Origin: Rubellimicrobium rubrum
GTDB lineage: Bacteria; Pseudomonadota; Alphaproteobacteria; Rhodobacterales; Rhodobacteraceae
NCBI RefSeq assembly: GCF_006152115.1
Contig: NZ_VDFU01000016.1
Coordinates: 1-64,000 of the forward strand
Reading direction: 5' to 3'
DNA length: 64,000 nucleotides
Shown here one piece after another: positions 26,545-34,808 of this stretch. Under the pieces are notes generated by a model. That model saw only the letters and a list, made by a program, of their open reading frames with translations, made no database searches and was not told the DNA's origin. The position numbers and the translations under genes are program-made. Numbering within the stretch: the first letter of the stretch is position 1; each line of letters starts with the position of its first letter.

Positions 26545-27600
26545 TCAGGCCGGCGCCTCGACCAGGATCTTGATCTGCGACTTTTCGGCGACCAAGGCAT
26601 CGAAGCCGTCGCGGACGATGTCGTCGAGGCGGATCCGCTTCGTGACGAGCTTCTCGGCCGAGAAGTAGCCCCGCTCCATGAGCGACATGACGGCCGGATA
26701 GACGTTGCGGTAGGCGATGGTGCCCTTGATGTCGCGCTCGCGCAGGACGACCGTGTTGGGCTGGAAGCTGGCTTCGGACTCCCAGATCGAGACGACAAGG
26801 GTTTGCCCTTCGTAACGCGTGGCGTTGATCGCCTGGGGCAGGACGGCAGGGACGCCCGTGACCTCGAACGCGACCTCGACGCCGGTGGTCGTCCGCTCCC
26901 GGATCGCCTGGACCGGATCACCCGCGCCTGGGTCGAACGCGGCCGTCGCGCCAAGGTCCAGGGCCTTGCGGCGCCGCTGCTCGGACGGCTCGACGACATG
27001 GATTTCGGACGCGCCTGCGATCCGCAGCGCCTCGACCACGAGGAGCCCGATGGGGCCTGCCCCGAAGACCGCCGCCCGGTCGCCGGCCTTGAACCGGCTG
27101 ATCCGCACGGCGTGGAGCGCTACGGCCGCCGGCTCGACCAGCGCGCCCTGTTCTATGGACAAGCTGTCCGGCATCTTGTGCACCATGCGGGCCGGGACCA
27201 CCGAATAGGTGGCAAACCCGCCATGGCCGCCCGAGAGGCCCACGAAACCCAGATGTTCGCACAGGTTGTACTTGCCGTCCCGGCAGGGCGGACAGGCGTC
27301 GCAGGCGAAGATCGGCTCGATCGCCACGCGGTCGCCGATGGCCAGCCCGTCGACGCCCTCGCCGAGTTCGGTCACCGTGCCGCAGTATTCGTGCCCCATC
27401 GTGATGGGCGCCTTGCCGTGGCTCAGCGGATGCTCGGCCTGGACCGGCACGAAGATCGGGCCGGCGAGGTATTCGTGCAGGTCGCTGCCGCAGATGCCCG
27501 TCCAGGCGACCTTGATCTTGACCTGCCCGGGTCCGGGCGCGGGCTCGTCGATGTCCTCGACGCGGATGTCCTTGGCGCTATGCCAGCGTGCTGCTTTCAT
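26545..27600 (-). CDS. bdhA: Zinc-dependent 2,3-butanediol dehydrogenase
   Basis: 351 aa from the ATG at 27600. Medium-chain dehydrogenase features: catalytic zinc ligands in WTGICGSDLHEYL and GHEYCGTVTELGEG, the structural zinc Cys run in CDACPPCRDGKYNLC, and the NAD-binding AVFGAGPIGLLVVEAL. The loop with LAGPIFVPVQAEHPLSHGKA matches (R,R)-butanediol dehydrogenases, which interconvert butanediol, acetoin and diacetyl. It follows the flavin monooxygenase gene on the same strand after 74 bases, and an AcoR-like regulator lies upstream, all consistent with C4 ketone or diol metabolism. Confidence 0.85.
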   Translation of the reverse strand: MKAARWHSAKDIRVEDIDEPAPGPGQVKIKVAWTGICGSDLHEYLAGPIFVPVQAEHPLSHGKAPITMGHEYCGTVTELGEGVDGLAIGDRVAIEPIFACDACPPCRDGKYNLCEHLGFVGLSGGHGGFATYSVVPARMVHKMPDSLSIEQGALVEPAAVALHAVRISRFKAGDRAAVFGAGPIGLLVVEALRIAGASEIHVVEPSEQRRRKALDLGATAAFDPGAGDPVQAIRERTTTGVEVAFEVTGVPAVLPQAINATRYEGQTLVVSIWESEASFQPNTVVLRERDIKGTIAYRNVYPAVMSLMERGYFSAEKLVTKRIRLDDIVRDGFDALVAEKSQIKILVEAPA

Positions 27601-27628
27601 GATTGGTCCCGTCGCTTGCAAGAGGGTG

Positions 27629-27662
27629 GCGCGCCCCCGGGTAGGAGGGGGCCCGGGCGCGC
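27629..27662. terminator. GC-rich hairpin between monooxygenase and dehydrogenase genes
   Basis: GCGCGCCCCCGGG pairs with CCCGGGCGCGC across a ten-base loop, with two unpaired C residues. It lies in the gap between the two leftward genes and may partly terminate or stabilise the transcript. No T-run is present. Confidence 0.35.
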
Positions 27663-27674
27663 GGGTCGGCCGCG

Positions 27675-29474
27675 TCAGCTCAGGTGATGCACCGGCTGGA
27701 GGCCGTAGACGGGTGTCGGCAGGCCCTCCATCCGCGCCTTGAGTTGCAGGGCGAGGTACTGCGAATAGTGGCGCGACTGGTGCAGGTTGCCGCCGTGGAA
27801 CCACAGGTTCTCCTGCTGGGTGGGCTTCCACATGTTGCGCTGCTCGCCTTCCCAGGGGCCCGGGTCCTTGGTCGTGTCCGAGCCGAGGCCCCATACCTTG
27901 CCGACCTTGTCCGCGGTCTCGGGCCCGATGAGGTCGGCGACCCAGCCGTTCATCGAGTTGTAGCCCGTGGCATAGACGATGAGGTCGGCCTCGAGCTTGG
28001 TGCCGTCGTCGAGGATCAGGCCGTCCTCCACGACCTCGGCCACCTGCCCGCGCTTCAGCTTGATCTTCCCGTCGATGATGAGCTGGCTCGCGCCCACGTC
28101 GATGTAGTAGCCCGAGCCGCGGCGGAGGTACTTCATGAACAGCCCCGAGCCGTCGTCGCCCCAGTCGAGCCAGAATCCGGCATCCTCGAGCCCCTTGTAG
28201 AAGGCCGCGTCCCGCTCCTTCATCTGGTCATAGAGCGGGATCTGGAACTCGTGCATGATCCGGTAGGGCAGGGAGGCGAAGATCAGGTCGGCTTTTTCGG
28301 TGGTCACGCCGGAGCGCAGGGCCTCCTCGGAGTAGAGCGCGCCCAGGCCGATATCCATCAGGGTGTCGGACCGCACGATATGCGTGGACGACCGCTGCAC
28401 CATGGTCACGTCGGCGTCGGCCTCCCAAAGCGCGGCGCAGATGTCGTGGGCGGAGTTGTTCGATCCCACCACGACCACCTTCTTGCCCGCCCACCGGTCG
28501 GGGCCGTCATGCTCGGAGGAATGCTGCTGGACCCCCCTGAACCGGTCCATGCCCGGAAAGCTCGGCATCCGCTTCTTGCCCGACATGCCGGTCGCCATGA
28601 TCAGCTGCTTGGGGCGCAGCACGACCTCCTGGCCGTCGCGGTCGAGGACGACCGTCCATTCCTTTGTCTCCTCGTCGAACTGGGCCGACTTGGCGGTGGT
28701 CCGCGTCCAGTAGTTCAGCTCCATGACCTTGGTGTACATCTCGAGCCAGTCGCCGATCTTGTCCTTGGGGGCGAAGACGGGCCAATTCTCGGGGAACTTG
28801 ATGTAGGGCAGGTGGTCGTACCATACGGGGTCGTGCAGGCAGAGCGACTTGTACCGCTTGCGCCAGCTGTCGCCGGGGCGGTCGTTCCGCTCCACGATGA
28901 TGGTCGGCACGCCGAGCTGGCGCAGCCGTGCGCCCAGCGCGATGCCGCCCTGTCCGCCGCCGACTATGAGGCAGTAGGGCTGCGTCTCGTAGCCCAGCGT
29001 CGCCAGCTCGTGTTCGCGCTCCTCCTTCCACGTCCGGCGGTTCCTGTCCGCGCCGTGCCGGGCACCCAGCGGCCGGGTAAAGCCGCGCGCTTCCTCGTGG
29101 CCCTTCAGCTCGGACATGGTGGTGAGCAGCGTCCAGATCCGGCCGTCCTTAAGCCGGATCAGCCCATAGCCGCGGGCGAGCTCGGTCTCGAACCGGATCC
29201 AGGCGGTCGTGACGCCGTCCGCCTCGGTCGGCATCTCGCCGTCCGCGAGCCGCCAGTTGCGCGGCTTCGCGGTGGACAGCTGATGCGTCAGCATGTCCTC
29301 GACCTGGTCCGGTCCTTCGACGGTCTTGAGGTTCCAGGTGAAGGTGACGAGATCGCGCCAGTAGCACTGATCAAGGAACATCGCCTTGGCTGCTGCGATG
29401 TCGCTGCGCTCCAAAGCTTCTCCAAAGGTTTCAAGAAACGCCTGGACGTAATGGGTGTCGGTCGAGTCGAGCAT
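27675..29474 (-). CDS. Flavin-containing monooxygenase with N-terminal NTF2/SnoaL-like domain
   Basis: 599 aa. Residues 1-130 resemble an NTF2/SnoaL-like domain (LETFGEALERSDIAAAKAMF). Then comes an FAD motif (LIVGGGQGGIALGARLRQLG), a family-type segment SWRKRYKSLCLHDPVWYDHL, and the NADP site VVVGSNNSAHDICAALWEAD. These fit FMO or Baeyer-Villiger-type monooxygenases acting on ketones, amines or sulfides. AGGGAGGAC precedes the ATG. It is the first gene ahead of bdhA, so oxidation of a ketone such as acetoin or an alkanone is plausible. The substrate is inferred. Confidence 0.85.
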   Translation of the reverse strand: MLDSTDTHYVQAFLETFGEALERSDIAAAKAMFLDQCYWRDLVTFTWNLKTVEGPDQVEDMLTHQLSTAKPRNWRLADGEMPTEADGVTTAWIRFETELARGYGLIRLKDGRIWTLLTTMSELKGHEEARGFTRPLGARHGADRNRRTWKEEREHELATLGYETQPYCLIVGGGQGGIALGARLRQLGVPTIIVERNDRPGDSWRKRYKSLCLHDPVWYDHLPYIKFPENWPVFAPKDKIGDWLEMYTKVMELNYWTRTTAKSAQFDEETKEWTVVLDRDGQEVVLRPKQLIMATGMSGKKRMPSFPGMDRFRGVQQHSSEHDGPDRWAGKKVVVVGSNNSAHDICAALWEADADVTMVQRSSTHIVRSDTLMDIGLGALYSEEALRSGVTTEKADLIFASLPYRIMHEFQIPLYDQMKERDAAFYKGLEDAGFWLDWGDDGSGLFMKYLRRGSGYYIDVGASQLIIDGKIKLKRGQVAEVVEDGLILDDGTKLEADLIVYATGYNSMNGWVADLIGPETADKVGKVWGLGSDTTKDPGPWEGEQRNMWKPTQQENLWFHGGNLHQSRHYSQYLALQLKARMEGLPTPVYGLQPVHHLS

Positions 29475-29593
29475 GCAGTCCTCCCTTTCCCGTTCTTGTG
29501 GGTCTCCCTGGGGAAAGACTGCCAGCGACCGTCGGCGCGTGACTACGTCTTAGTGGGCGGGATGCCGGATTTTCGCCCGGCAAGGCGGCCCGG

Positions 29594-29619
29594 CGTTGCA
29601 CGCGCAACGGACACGCAAC
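29594..29619. promoter_or_regulatory. Candidate operator: CGTTGC-N4-GCAACG with flanking half-sites
   Basis: CGTTGCACGCGCAACG at 29594-29609 is an inverted repeat with 6-bp arms, followed by another half-site within ACACGCAACA. It lies about 120 bases upstream of the monooxygenase start and just past the end of the AcoR-like gene, a fitting place for an upstream activating site of that regulator. Binding is inferred. Confidence 0.45.
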
Positions 29620-29637
29620 AGGCCCGCAGCGCAGGCG

Positions 29638-31377
29638 TCATCCGGGCGCCAGGAGGCTCGCCTTGCGCGCGCGCCGCAGCACGGTGGAGCGGTTGACGCC
29701 GAGCCGCCGGGCCGCCTGCGACATGTTCCCGCCGCAGGCTGCCAAGATGGTTTCAAGATCGTCCACCGTCGCCCCGGCCTGCGGGGTCGTGGCCGGCTCC
29801 GGTAGGTCCGGCAGGTCGATGACCTGCCCTACGGCCATCGACACCGCTACATCCAGCACCGCGCCGAGTTCGCGGATGTTGCCCGGCCAGGATCTGCCCT
29901 TCAGCTCCGACCTGGCAGCGTGCGACAGGCGGAGGTCGTCGGCGCTCCTACGGCGAAGGAGGCGGTCGAGCAGCCAGTCAGAGTCGGCGCGTAGGCGCAG
30001 CGGCGGCAGCGGCAGGACCGCGCCGGCCAGACGGAAGAACAGGTCGTCGCGCAGCCGGTCCCGCAGGGCGCCCGGGTCCGAGCGGGTCGAGGCGATCACC
30101 CGCAGGTCCGAGCGGCGGTCAAGCAGCGCCAGCAACTGGGCCTGTGCGCTGGGCGAAAGGTCCTCCACCCCCTGCAGGAACAGCGTGCCGGGCGCCGCGC
30201 CTGCGAGATGGCCAAGATCGTCGTGCCCGGCGCAGCGCACCGTATGAAGCGCCCGTCCCTGGGTCGCGCTGACATGGATCGCGCGCGCCAGGGTCTCTTT
30301 GCCGGTCCCGGTCTCGCCCACGATCAGGAGCGGCACCGACGTCCTGGCAAGGCGCGCCGCCTTGGCGAGCAGGTGCTGGAGCGTGGGGTCCGGGCCCGCA
30401 AAGCTTGCGAACGCTCCCCCCGGCACAGCGGGGCTGCGGTGATGGGCGCTGTGACGCGCCGCCTGAGGCGCGATGGCATGGCCGAACAGGCCGCGGCCGT
30501 CCTTGAGCCAGAGCAGCCGTTCCTCGGTCGGGCGACCGCGCATCAGGTCGGGCAAGCTATCCACCGTCAGCTCCATCCAGTCGTCGATCCGGGTGCCGAT
30601 GGGGCTTCCCTTGCCATCGGGGATCAGGGCGCGGCGCGCTCCGGTGGTCATCCCGATGATCCGGCCGGTTCCATCGAGAGCCACAGCGGCGTCCGGATCG
30701 ACCTCGAGGAACTCCGGGTTGGTCGAGAAGCGCAGGACCCATTCATGCCGCGTCGTTGCCATGAGGTTGGCCATCTCCACCCGGCGGGCGGACGCGGTGA
30801 CAAGGCTCATGGCAAGGTTCTGCGACGCCTTGCGGGACGGAGAGCGCAGGAGCGAGATGTCGAGCACGGCCGACAGCTCGCCCTTGGTGTCGTGGATCGG
30901 GGCCGCCGTGCAGGACAGCTGCGTGTGCGCCAGCCCGAAGTGGTCCGTCTGGTGGATCGTGACCGCCTCGCCCGTGACGATGCACGACCCGACGCCGCAG
31001 GTTCCCGCCAGGTTCTCCGACCAGTCTGAACCGAGATAGAGACCGGCCTGCCGCAGTTCCTCTGTGGAGCGGGGATCGCCGAAGAAGTCGACGCAGACAC
31101 CATGGGCATCGGCCACCAGCAGCACGTAATCCTGGCCCATCACCTGCCGGAACAGGGTCTGCAACCCTGATCGTGCCGTGGCGATCAGCCGCTCGGACTG
31201 CTCGCGGTGTTCCCGCAGCTCGGCATCGGTGACGATGTGCGCTGGGTCCGGGCGCGTCGGGTCCATGCCATAGGTCTCGACGCAGCGCCGCCAGCTTTCC
31301 GACACCAAGCTGTCACGACCGGTCTGCTGACCGCGCAGGACGCGGTCGATCTCGTTCAGGTGATCGATGTGGGTCAC
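29638..31377 (-). CDS. AcoR-like GAF-AAA-Fis regulator without a GAFTGA motif
   Basis: 579 aa from GTG 31377, chosen because GGAGG lies just upstream. A GAF-type sensor occupies about residues 50-200 (LYLGSDWSENLAGTCGVGSC), a PAS-like segment follows, then an AAA domain with Walker A GETGTGKE (about 354-361) and a Fis helix-turn-helix at the end (NMSQAARRLGVNRSTVLRRA). The GAFTGA loop that contacts sigma-54 is absent: the sequence runs from RCAGHDDLGHLAGAAP straight to GTLFLQGVEDL, where the Walker B acidic pair is also altered. It likely controls the downstream monooxygenase and butanediol genes, probably without sigma-54. Confidence 0.85.
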   Translation of the reverse strand: MTHIDHLNEIDRVLRGQQTGRDSLVSESWRRCVETYGMDPTRPDPAHIVTDAELREHREQSERLIATARSGLQTLFRQVMGQDYVLLVADAHGVCVDFFGDPRSTEELRQAGLYLGSDWSENLAGTCGVGSCIVTGEAVTIHQTDHFGLAHTQLSCTAAPIHDTKGELSAVLDISLLRSPSRKASQNLAMSLVTASARRVEMANLMATTRHEWVLRFSTNPEFLEVDPDAAVALDGTGRIIGMTTGARRALIPDGKGSPIGTRIDDWMELTVDSLPDLMRGRPTEERLLWLKDGRGLFGHAIAPQAARHSAHHRSPAVPGGAFASFAGPDPTLQHLLAKAARLARTSVPLLIVGETGTGKETLARAIHVSATQGRALHTVRCAGHDDLGHLAGAAPGTLFLQGVEDLSPSAQAQLLALLDRRSDLRVIASTRSDPGALRDRLRDDLFFRLAGAVLPLPPLRLRADSDWLLDRLLRRRSADDLRLSHAARSELKGRSWPGNIRELGAVLDVAVSMAVGQVIDLPDLPEPATTPQAGATVDDLETILAACGGNMSQAARRLGVNRSTVLRRARKASLLAPG

Positions 31378-31475
31378 GTCGCCTCCTCCCTGGCGATGAC
31401 CCAAGGATACAGGATCTGGATCGGTTCGGGCAGTCCGACGTTGATCGCAGATCGCTCGGCACCGGACAGGAGGGC

Positions 31476-32243
31476 TTAAAGGCCGGCGTACCAGTCGTAG
31501 CCCCGCTCCTCCCAGTAGCCGCCCTTGTCCGACAGCGCCGGGACCACTTCGATGCCCGACAGGTACTTGGCCATCTTGTAGCCAAGCTGCCGCTCCACCC
31601 GGAGCCGCAGGGGCGCGCCGTTGCGGACGGGAAGGGCCACGCCGTTCATGCCATAGGCGAGGATGGTCTGCGGATGCAGGCTGTCGCGCAGGTCATGGCT
31701 TTCCCAATACCTGATGCTGCCGCTCAGGCCCCGTTCGATGGTGTCCATGGACCGGAAGTAGACGAAGCGGGCCTTGGAGGTCGGTCGGGCAAGGCTCAGG
31801 ACATGCGACAGCGGCACCCCGGTCCATTCGGCGATGCAGGACCAGCCCTCGACGCAGTCATGCCGGGTGATCTGGGTGCGCGACGGCATGGCCATCAGCT
31901 CGGCCAAGGACAGCGACAAGGGCCGTTCCACCGCGCCGCTCACCGTAAGCCGCCAGTCGGTCCACGCATTGGCGGCCAGCGCCTGATAATCGGCGTCCGA
32001 CGGGTTGGTGGTGCCATTGGGCCGCATCCCCTGCCGGATGTCGGCCCGCGTGTATTCCGGTGCGAGCGCATCCCCCGCCGCCAGCTGCTGGGCCTTGTGG
32101 GTCAGGCGGTTGGCGCCTTCCATGACGTTCCTGAGCGGATGGTCGACGGCGCTCAGCCCATCGAGCACCTTGCAGCCGGACAGCAGGGCCGGCGTGGCGA
32201 GAAGGCCGCCGAGCAGCAGGCGGCGGGTCGGGTCAGCGGTCAT
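31476..32243 (-). CDS. Molybdopterin oxidoreductase, sulfite oxidase/MsrP-like, exported
   Basis: 255 aa. The N-terminus (TRRLLLGGLLATPALLSGCK) combines a twin-Arg-like start with a lipobox Cys at about 24, suggesting a Tat-exported lipoprotein. The Mo-binding Cys lies in ITRHDCVEGWSCIAEWTGVP, as in YedY/MsrP and sulfite oxidase domains. The C-terminal part has LPVRNGAPLRLRVERQLGYK. The gene overlaps the end of the cytochrome b gene by 11 bases. The enzyme probably takes electrons from, or gives them to, that cytochrome. Substrate unknown; it is not full-length MsrP. Confidence 0.85.
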   Translation of the reverse strand: MTADPTRRLLLGGLLATPALLSGCKVLDGLSAVDHPLRNVMEGANRLTHKAQQLAAGDALAPEYTRADIRQGMRPNGTTNPSDADYQALAANAWTDWRLTVSGAVERPLSLSLAELMAMPSRTQITRHDCVEGWSCIAEWTGVPLSHVLSLARPTSKARFVYFRSMDTIERGLSGSIRYWESHDLRDSLHPQTILAYGMNGVALPVRNGAPLRLRVERQLGYKMAKYLSGIEVVPALSDKGGYWEERGYDWYAGL

Positions 32244-33048
32244 GGGCGTCCCCTTCAGGGTCGATGCGGTACCAGCCGGTCACGATCGAGCGCAGCTCAT
32301 TGAGCGGCCCGGCGAGCAGGATCATCAGGATGTGGACAAGGAAGAACAGCACGAGGAGGAGCATGACGGCGAAATGGACCGTCCGCGCCGACTGCCGCCC
32401 GCCGAACAGGTCCAGGAGCCACGGCGCTGCCGCGTTGAAGGACGGCGACATGCCCAGCCCTGTCAGGATCATCAGCGGCAGGAGGACGAACAGCACCCCC
32501 GCATAGGTCAGCTTCTGGACGACGTTGTAGGTGCGGGTCCGGTGCAGCCGCAGCCGCGCGTGGTTGAGCACGTCGCCCGGCAACGCCCGCAGATCCGAAG
32601 GCGTGGGCAGCAATTCGCGCCAATGGGCGTTGAGCAGGCTGGCCATGAGCCACAGGGCCAGCGTCCCCACGAGAACCCACGCGAAGAAGAAGTGGATCAC
32701 CCGTCCGGTGCCGAGGTCGTGGTGAGAGGGGATCGTGGCCCAGCCCGGAAACCCGTGCGCCCGGCCGCCCGAAGCACCAAGGAGTCCGGTTGTCTCGAAC
32801 TCCCAGCCCAGGAGGTAGGTGACCCCTTCCAGCCCTTCTTCACCCTCGCGCGAGCTGATGGCGAGAAGCGCATTGTTGTACTCGAAGCCAGATTCCTGCC
32901 CCCAGTACAGCGCCGGGTGGGCGTTGAAGATCTGAAGACCCGTCAGCAGCAGGAAGAACAGCGACACCGCCCAGACCCAATGCGTGATGCGGGTCATCAG
33001 CGTCTGGCGATAGACGAGCGGTCCCCGAGCATGGGCTGTGGTGTCCAT
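32233..33048 (-). CDS. Membrane cytochrome b (b561 / Ni-hydrogenase cytochrome b type)
   Basis: 271 aa from the ATG at 33048, with GGAAAGGAAG upstream. It has at least four membrane helices and candidate haem His residues in TRITHWVWAVSLFFLLL, GRVIHFFFAWVLVGTLALWL and TVHFAVMLLLVLFFLVHIL. It matches the cytochrome b/b6-domain partners of YedY-like molybdoenzymes. The downstream molybdoenzyme gene overlaps it. It would pass electrons between quinols and the periplasmic enzyme. Confidence 0.85.
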   Translation of the reverse strand: MDTTAHARGPLVYRQTLMTRITHWVWAVSLFFLLLTGLQIFNAHPALYWGQESGFEYNNALLAISSREGEEGLEGVTYLLGWEFETTGLLGASGGRAHGFPGWATIPSHHDLGTGRVIHFFFAWVLVGTLALWLMASLLNAHWRELLPTPSDLRALPGDVLNHARLRLHRTRTYNVVQKLTYAGVLFVLLPLMILTGLGMSPSFNAAAPWLLDLFGGRQSARTVHFAVMLLLVLFFLVHILMILLAGPLNELRSIVTGWYRIDPEGDAHDR

Positions 33049-33372
33049 GGTGCCGCTTCCTTTCCAGCTTATGGGTGTCGCGTTCTGTGCAGGAGACACG
33101 AGCCGGGGCGGCAACAAGTTTCAGACGCGTGGGGGCCCCCGGTTCGGCAGGGTGGCCGAGGGGCAGGGCGGGCACCTGAGCTCCGCGCCGCAGGGGTTAA
33201 TGACGGGGGCAGGCTATGCCCGATCAAGTTGCCATGCCACGCGGCGGATTGGAGATCCCCGCCCGTTCAGCAATCTTCTTCGGTGGTGCTGAAACTTCTG
33301 CCCTCTGACCTCCGTGGCTTCGGGTGTCGCCGGTGAGACCGGTTGCAGACCCCTTCGCAAGGAGACACGCCC
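33049..33372. other. Divergent promoter region, cytochrome b / fasciclin
   Basis: 324 bases between genes pointing away from each other. A short palindrome CCGGTGAGACCGG lies near 33330-33342, close to the fasciclin start. No gene is visible. Shared control of the two units is possible. Confidence 0.35.
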
Positions 33373-34494
33373 ATGAAGACGCTTCTCGCCTCCACCGCTC
33401 TTGCCATGCTGGCCGGCGCTGCCTTTGCCCAGGAGAACCCGATGGTCGGGGGCGCCGAGATGCCGGCGACCAACGATATCGTCACGAATGCGCTAAACTC
33501 GGCCGACCACACCACGCTCGTGGCCGCCGTGCAGGCTGCGGGGCTTGTGGAGACGCTGCAGGGCGAGGGACCCTTCACCGTCTTCGCGCCGACCAACGAC
33601 GCCTTTGCCGCCTTGCCCGAGGGCACGGTCGAGACCCTCCTGCTGCCCGAGAACAAGGAGCAACTCACCCAGGTCCTGACCTGCCATGTCGTGGGCGCAG
33701 AGGTGATGTCCGCCGCGCTGGCCGAGATGATCGCGGCGGATGGCGGGTCGCATCCCGTCGAGACGCTGGGCGGCTGCACACTGACCGCGGCCATGAACGC
33801 GGCGGGTGACGGCATCACGTTCACCGATGAGAACGGCACCGTGGCCAACGTCACCATCGCCGATGTCGATCAGTCGAACGGGGTAATTCATGTCGTCGAT
33901 GCGGTGCTGACCCCAGCCTCCGCCGAAGCGTCCGACACGACCGAGGGCGCCATGGCCGACCAGCCCGAGGCGACGGTCACGGCCGAGGCGCCCGCGGACG
34001 ACACGGGCGGCAACCCGATGGTGGGCGGCGCGGCCATGTCCCCCAGCATGACCATCGTCGAGAACGCGGTGAACTCGGCCGACCACACGACGCTGGTTGC
34101 CGCCGTGCAGGCCGCGGGCCTTGCCGAGACCCTGTCAGGCGCGGGCCCGTTCACCGTCTTTGCGCCCGTCAACGCCGCCTTCGACGCCTTGCCGGCCGGC
34201 ACGGTGGACACGCTCCTGCAGCCCGAGAACAAGGACCAGCTCACCAAGGTTCTTACCGCCCATGTGGTGCCCGGCACCCTGGATGCCGGGGCCCTTGCGG
34301 CCCAGGCGGACGCGGACGGGTTCGTGCACTTGCAGACCGTGTCGGGCGACGCGCTCAGCGTGCAGATCCGACCCTCGGGCAACGCTTATGTCTTCGATGA
34401 ATCCGGCAACGTGTACCGGGTCACGATCGCCGACGTGATGCAGTCGAACGGCGTGATCCATGTCGTGGACGGAGTGCTGCTGCCAGCCTCCTGA
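33373..34494 (+). CDS. Secreted protein with two fasciclin (FAS1) domains
   Basis: 373 aa from the ATG at 33373 with AAGGAGA upstream. Signal peptide MKTLLASTALAMLAGAAFAQ. Two FAS1 domains follow, roughly 33-175 and 220-373, each with HTTLVAAVQAAGLVETL or the like, GPFTVFAPTNDAFAALP, then VLTCHVV and a final VIHVVDAVL. The domains are clearly duplicated. An acidic linker joins them. FAS1 proteins mediate adhesion or bind small molecules at the cell surface. It is divergent from the molybdoenzyme-cytochrome unit. Confidence 0.92.
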   Translation: MKTLLASTALAMLAGAAFAQENPMVGGAEMPATNDIVTNALNSADHTTLVAAVQAAGLVETLQGEGPFTVFAPTNDAFAALPEGTVETLLLPENKEQLTQVLTCHVVGAEVMSAALAEMIAADGGSHPVETLGGCTLTAAMNAAGDGITFTDENGTVANVTIADVDQSNGVIHVVDAVLTPASAEASDTTEGAMADQPEATVTAEAPADDTGGNPMVGGAAMSPSMTIVENAVNSADHTTLVAAVQAAGLAETLSGAGPFTVFAPVNAAFDALPAGTVDTLLQPENKDQLTKVLTAHVVPGTLDAGALAAQADADGFVHLQTVSGDALSVQIRPSGNAYVFDESGNVYRVTIADVMQSNGVIHVVDGVLLPAS

Positions 34495-34808
34495 TAGTCG
34501 GGACGCCTCGCAGGCAAGATCGGTCGCGGACCGTCCGTCAGGGCGGTCCGCGAACCGGAGCCTGGCCTCGCACACCTGAACGGCTGGGCGGCCTTTCCTG
34601 AGCGGTCACGCACTTCGCGGCGGTGTCGCAGTACCTTTCACAAGCTAAGCATTCCCGTCACCGACACCACACGACGCGTCGTTCGCCAAGCGTTTCAAGC
34701 TGATCCCTCATGGCTGAACTGCGCTTGCCGGGCCGAGCTGCCGCAAGCCTGTGGGCGTCCGGCGATGGTTCCTCACAGCGGCATCTGGCTGCCGTCAGCC
34801 AGCCCCGT
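34495..34808. other. Convergent intergenic region
   Basis: 314 bases between the fasciclin stop and the stop of the leftward GcvT-type gene. It contains the hairpin at 34524-34553; otherwise no gene or motif was recognised. Confidence 0.4.
34524..34553 (+). terminator. Hairpin after the fasciclin gene
   Basis: TCGCGGACCG pairs perfectly with CGGTCCGCGA over ten bases with a ten-base loop, 29 bases past the fasciclin stop. No T-run follows, as is common in very GC-rich genomes, so terminator function is probable but unproven. Confidence 0.5.

Noticed and set aside
29475-29560. Possible sigma-54 promoter before the monooxygenase gene (CTGGCAGTCTTTCCCC)
   Set aside because: The GC of the -12 element is absent at the correct spacing from GG.
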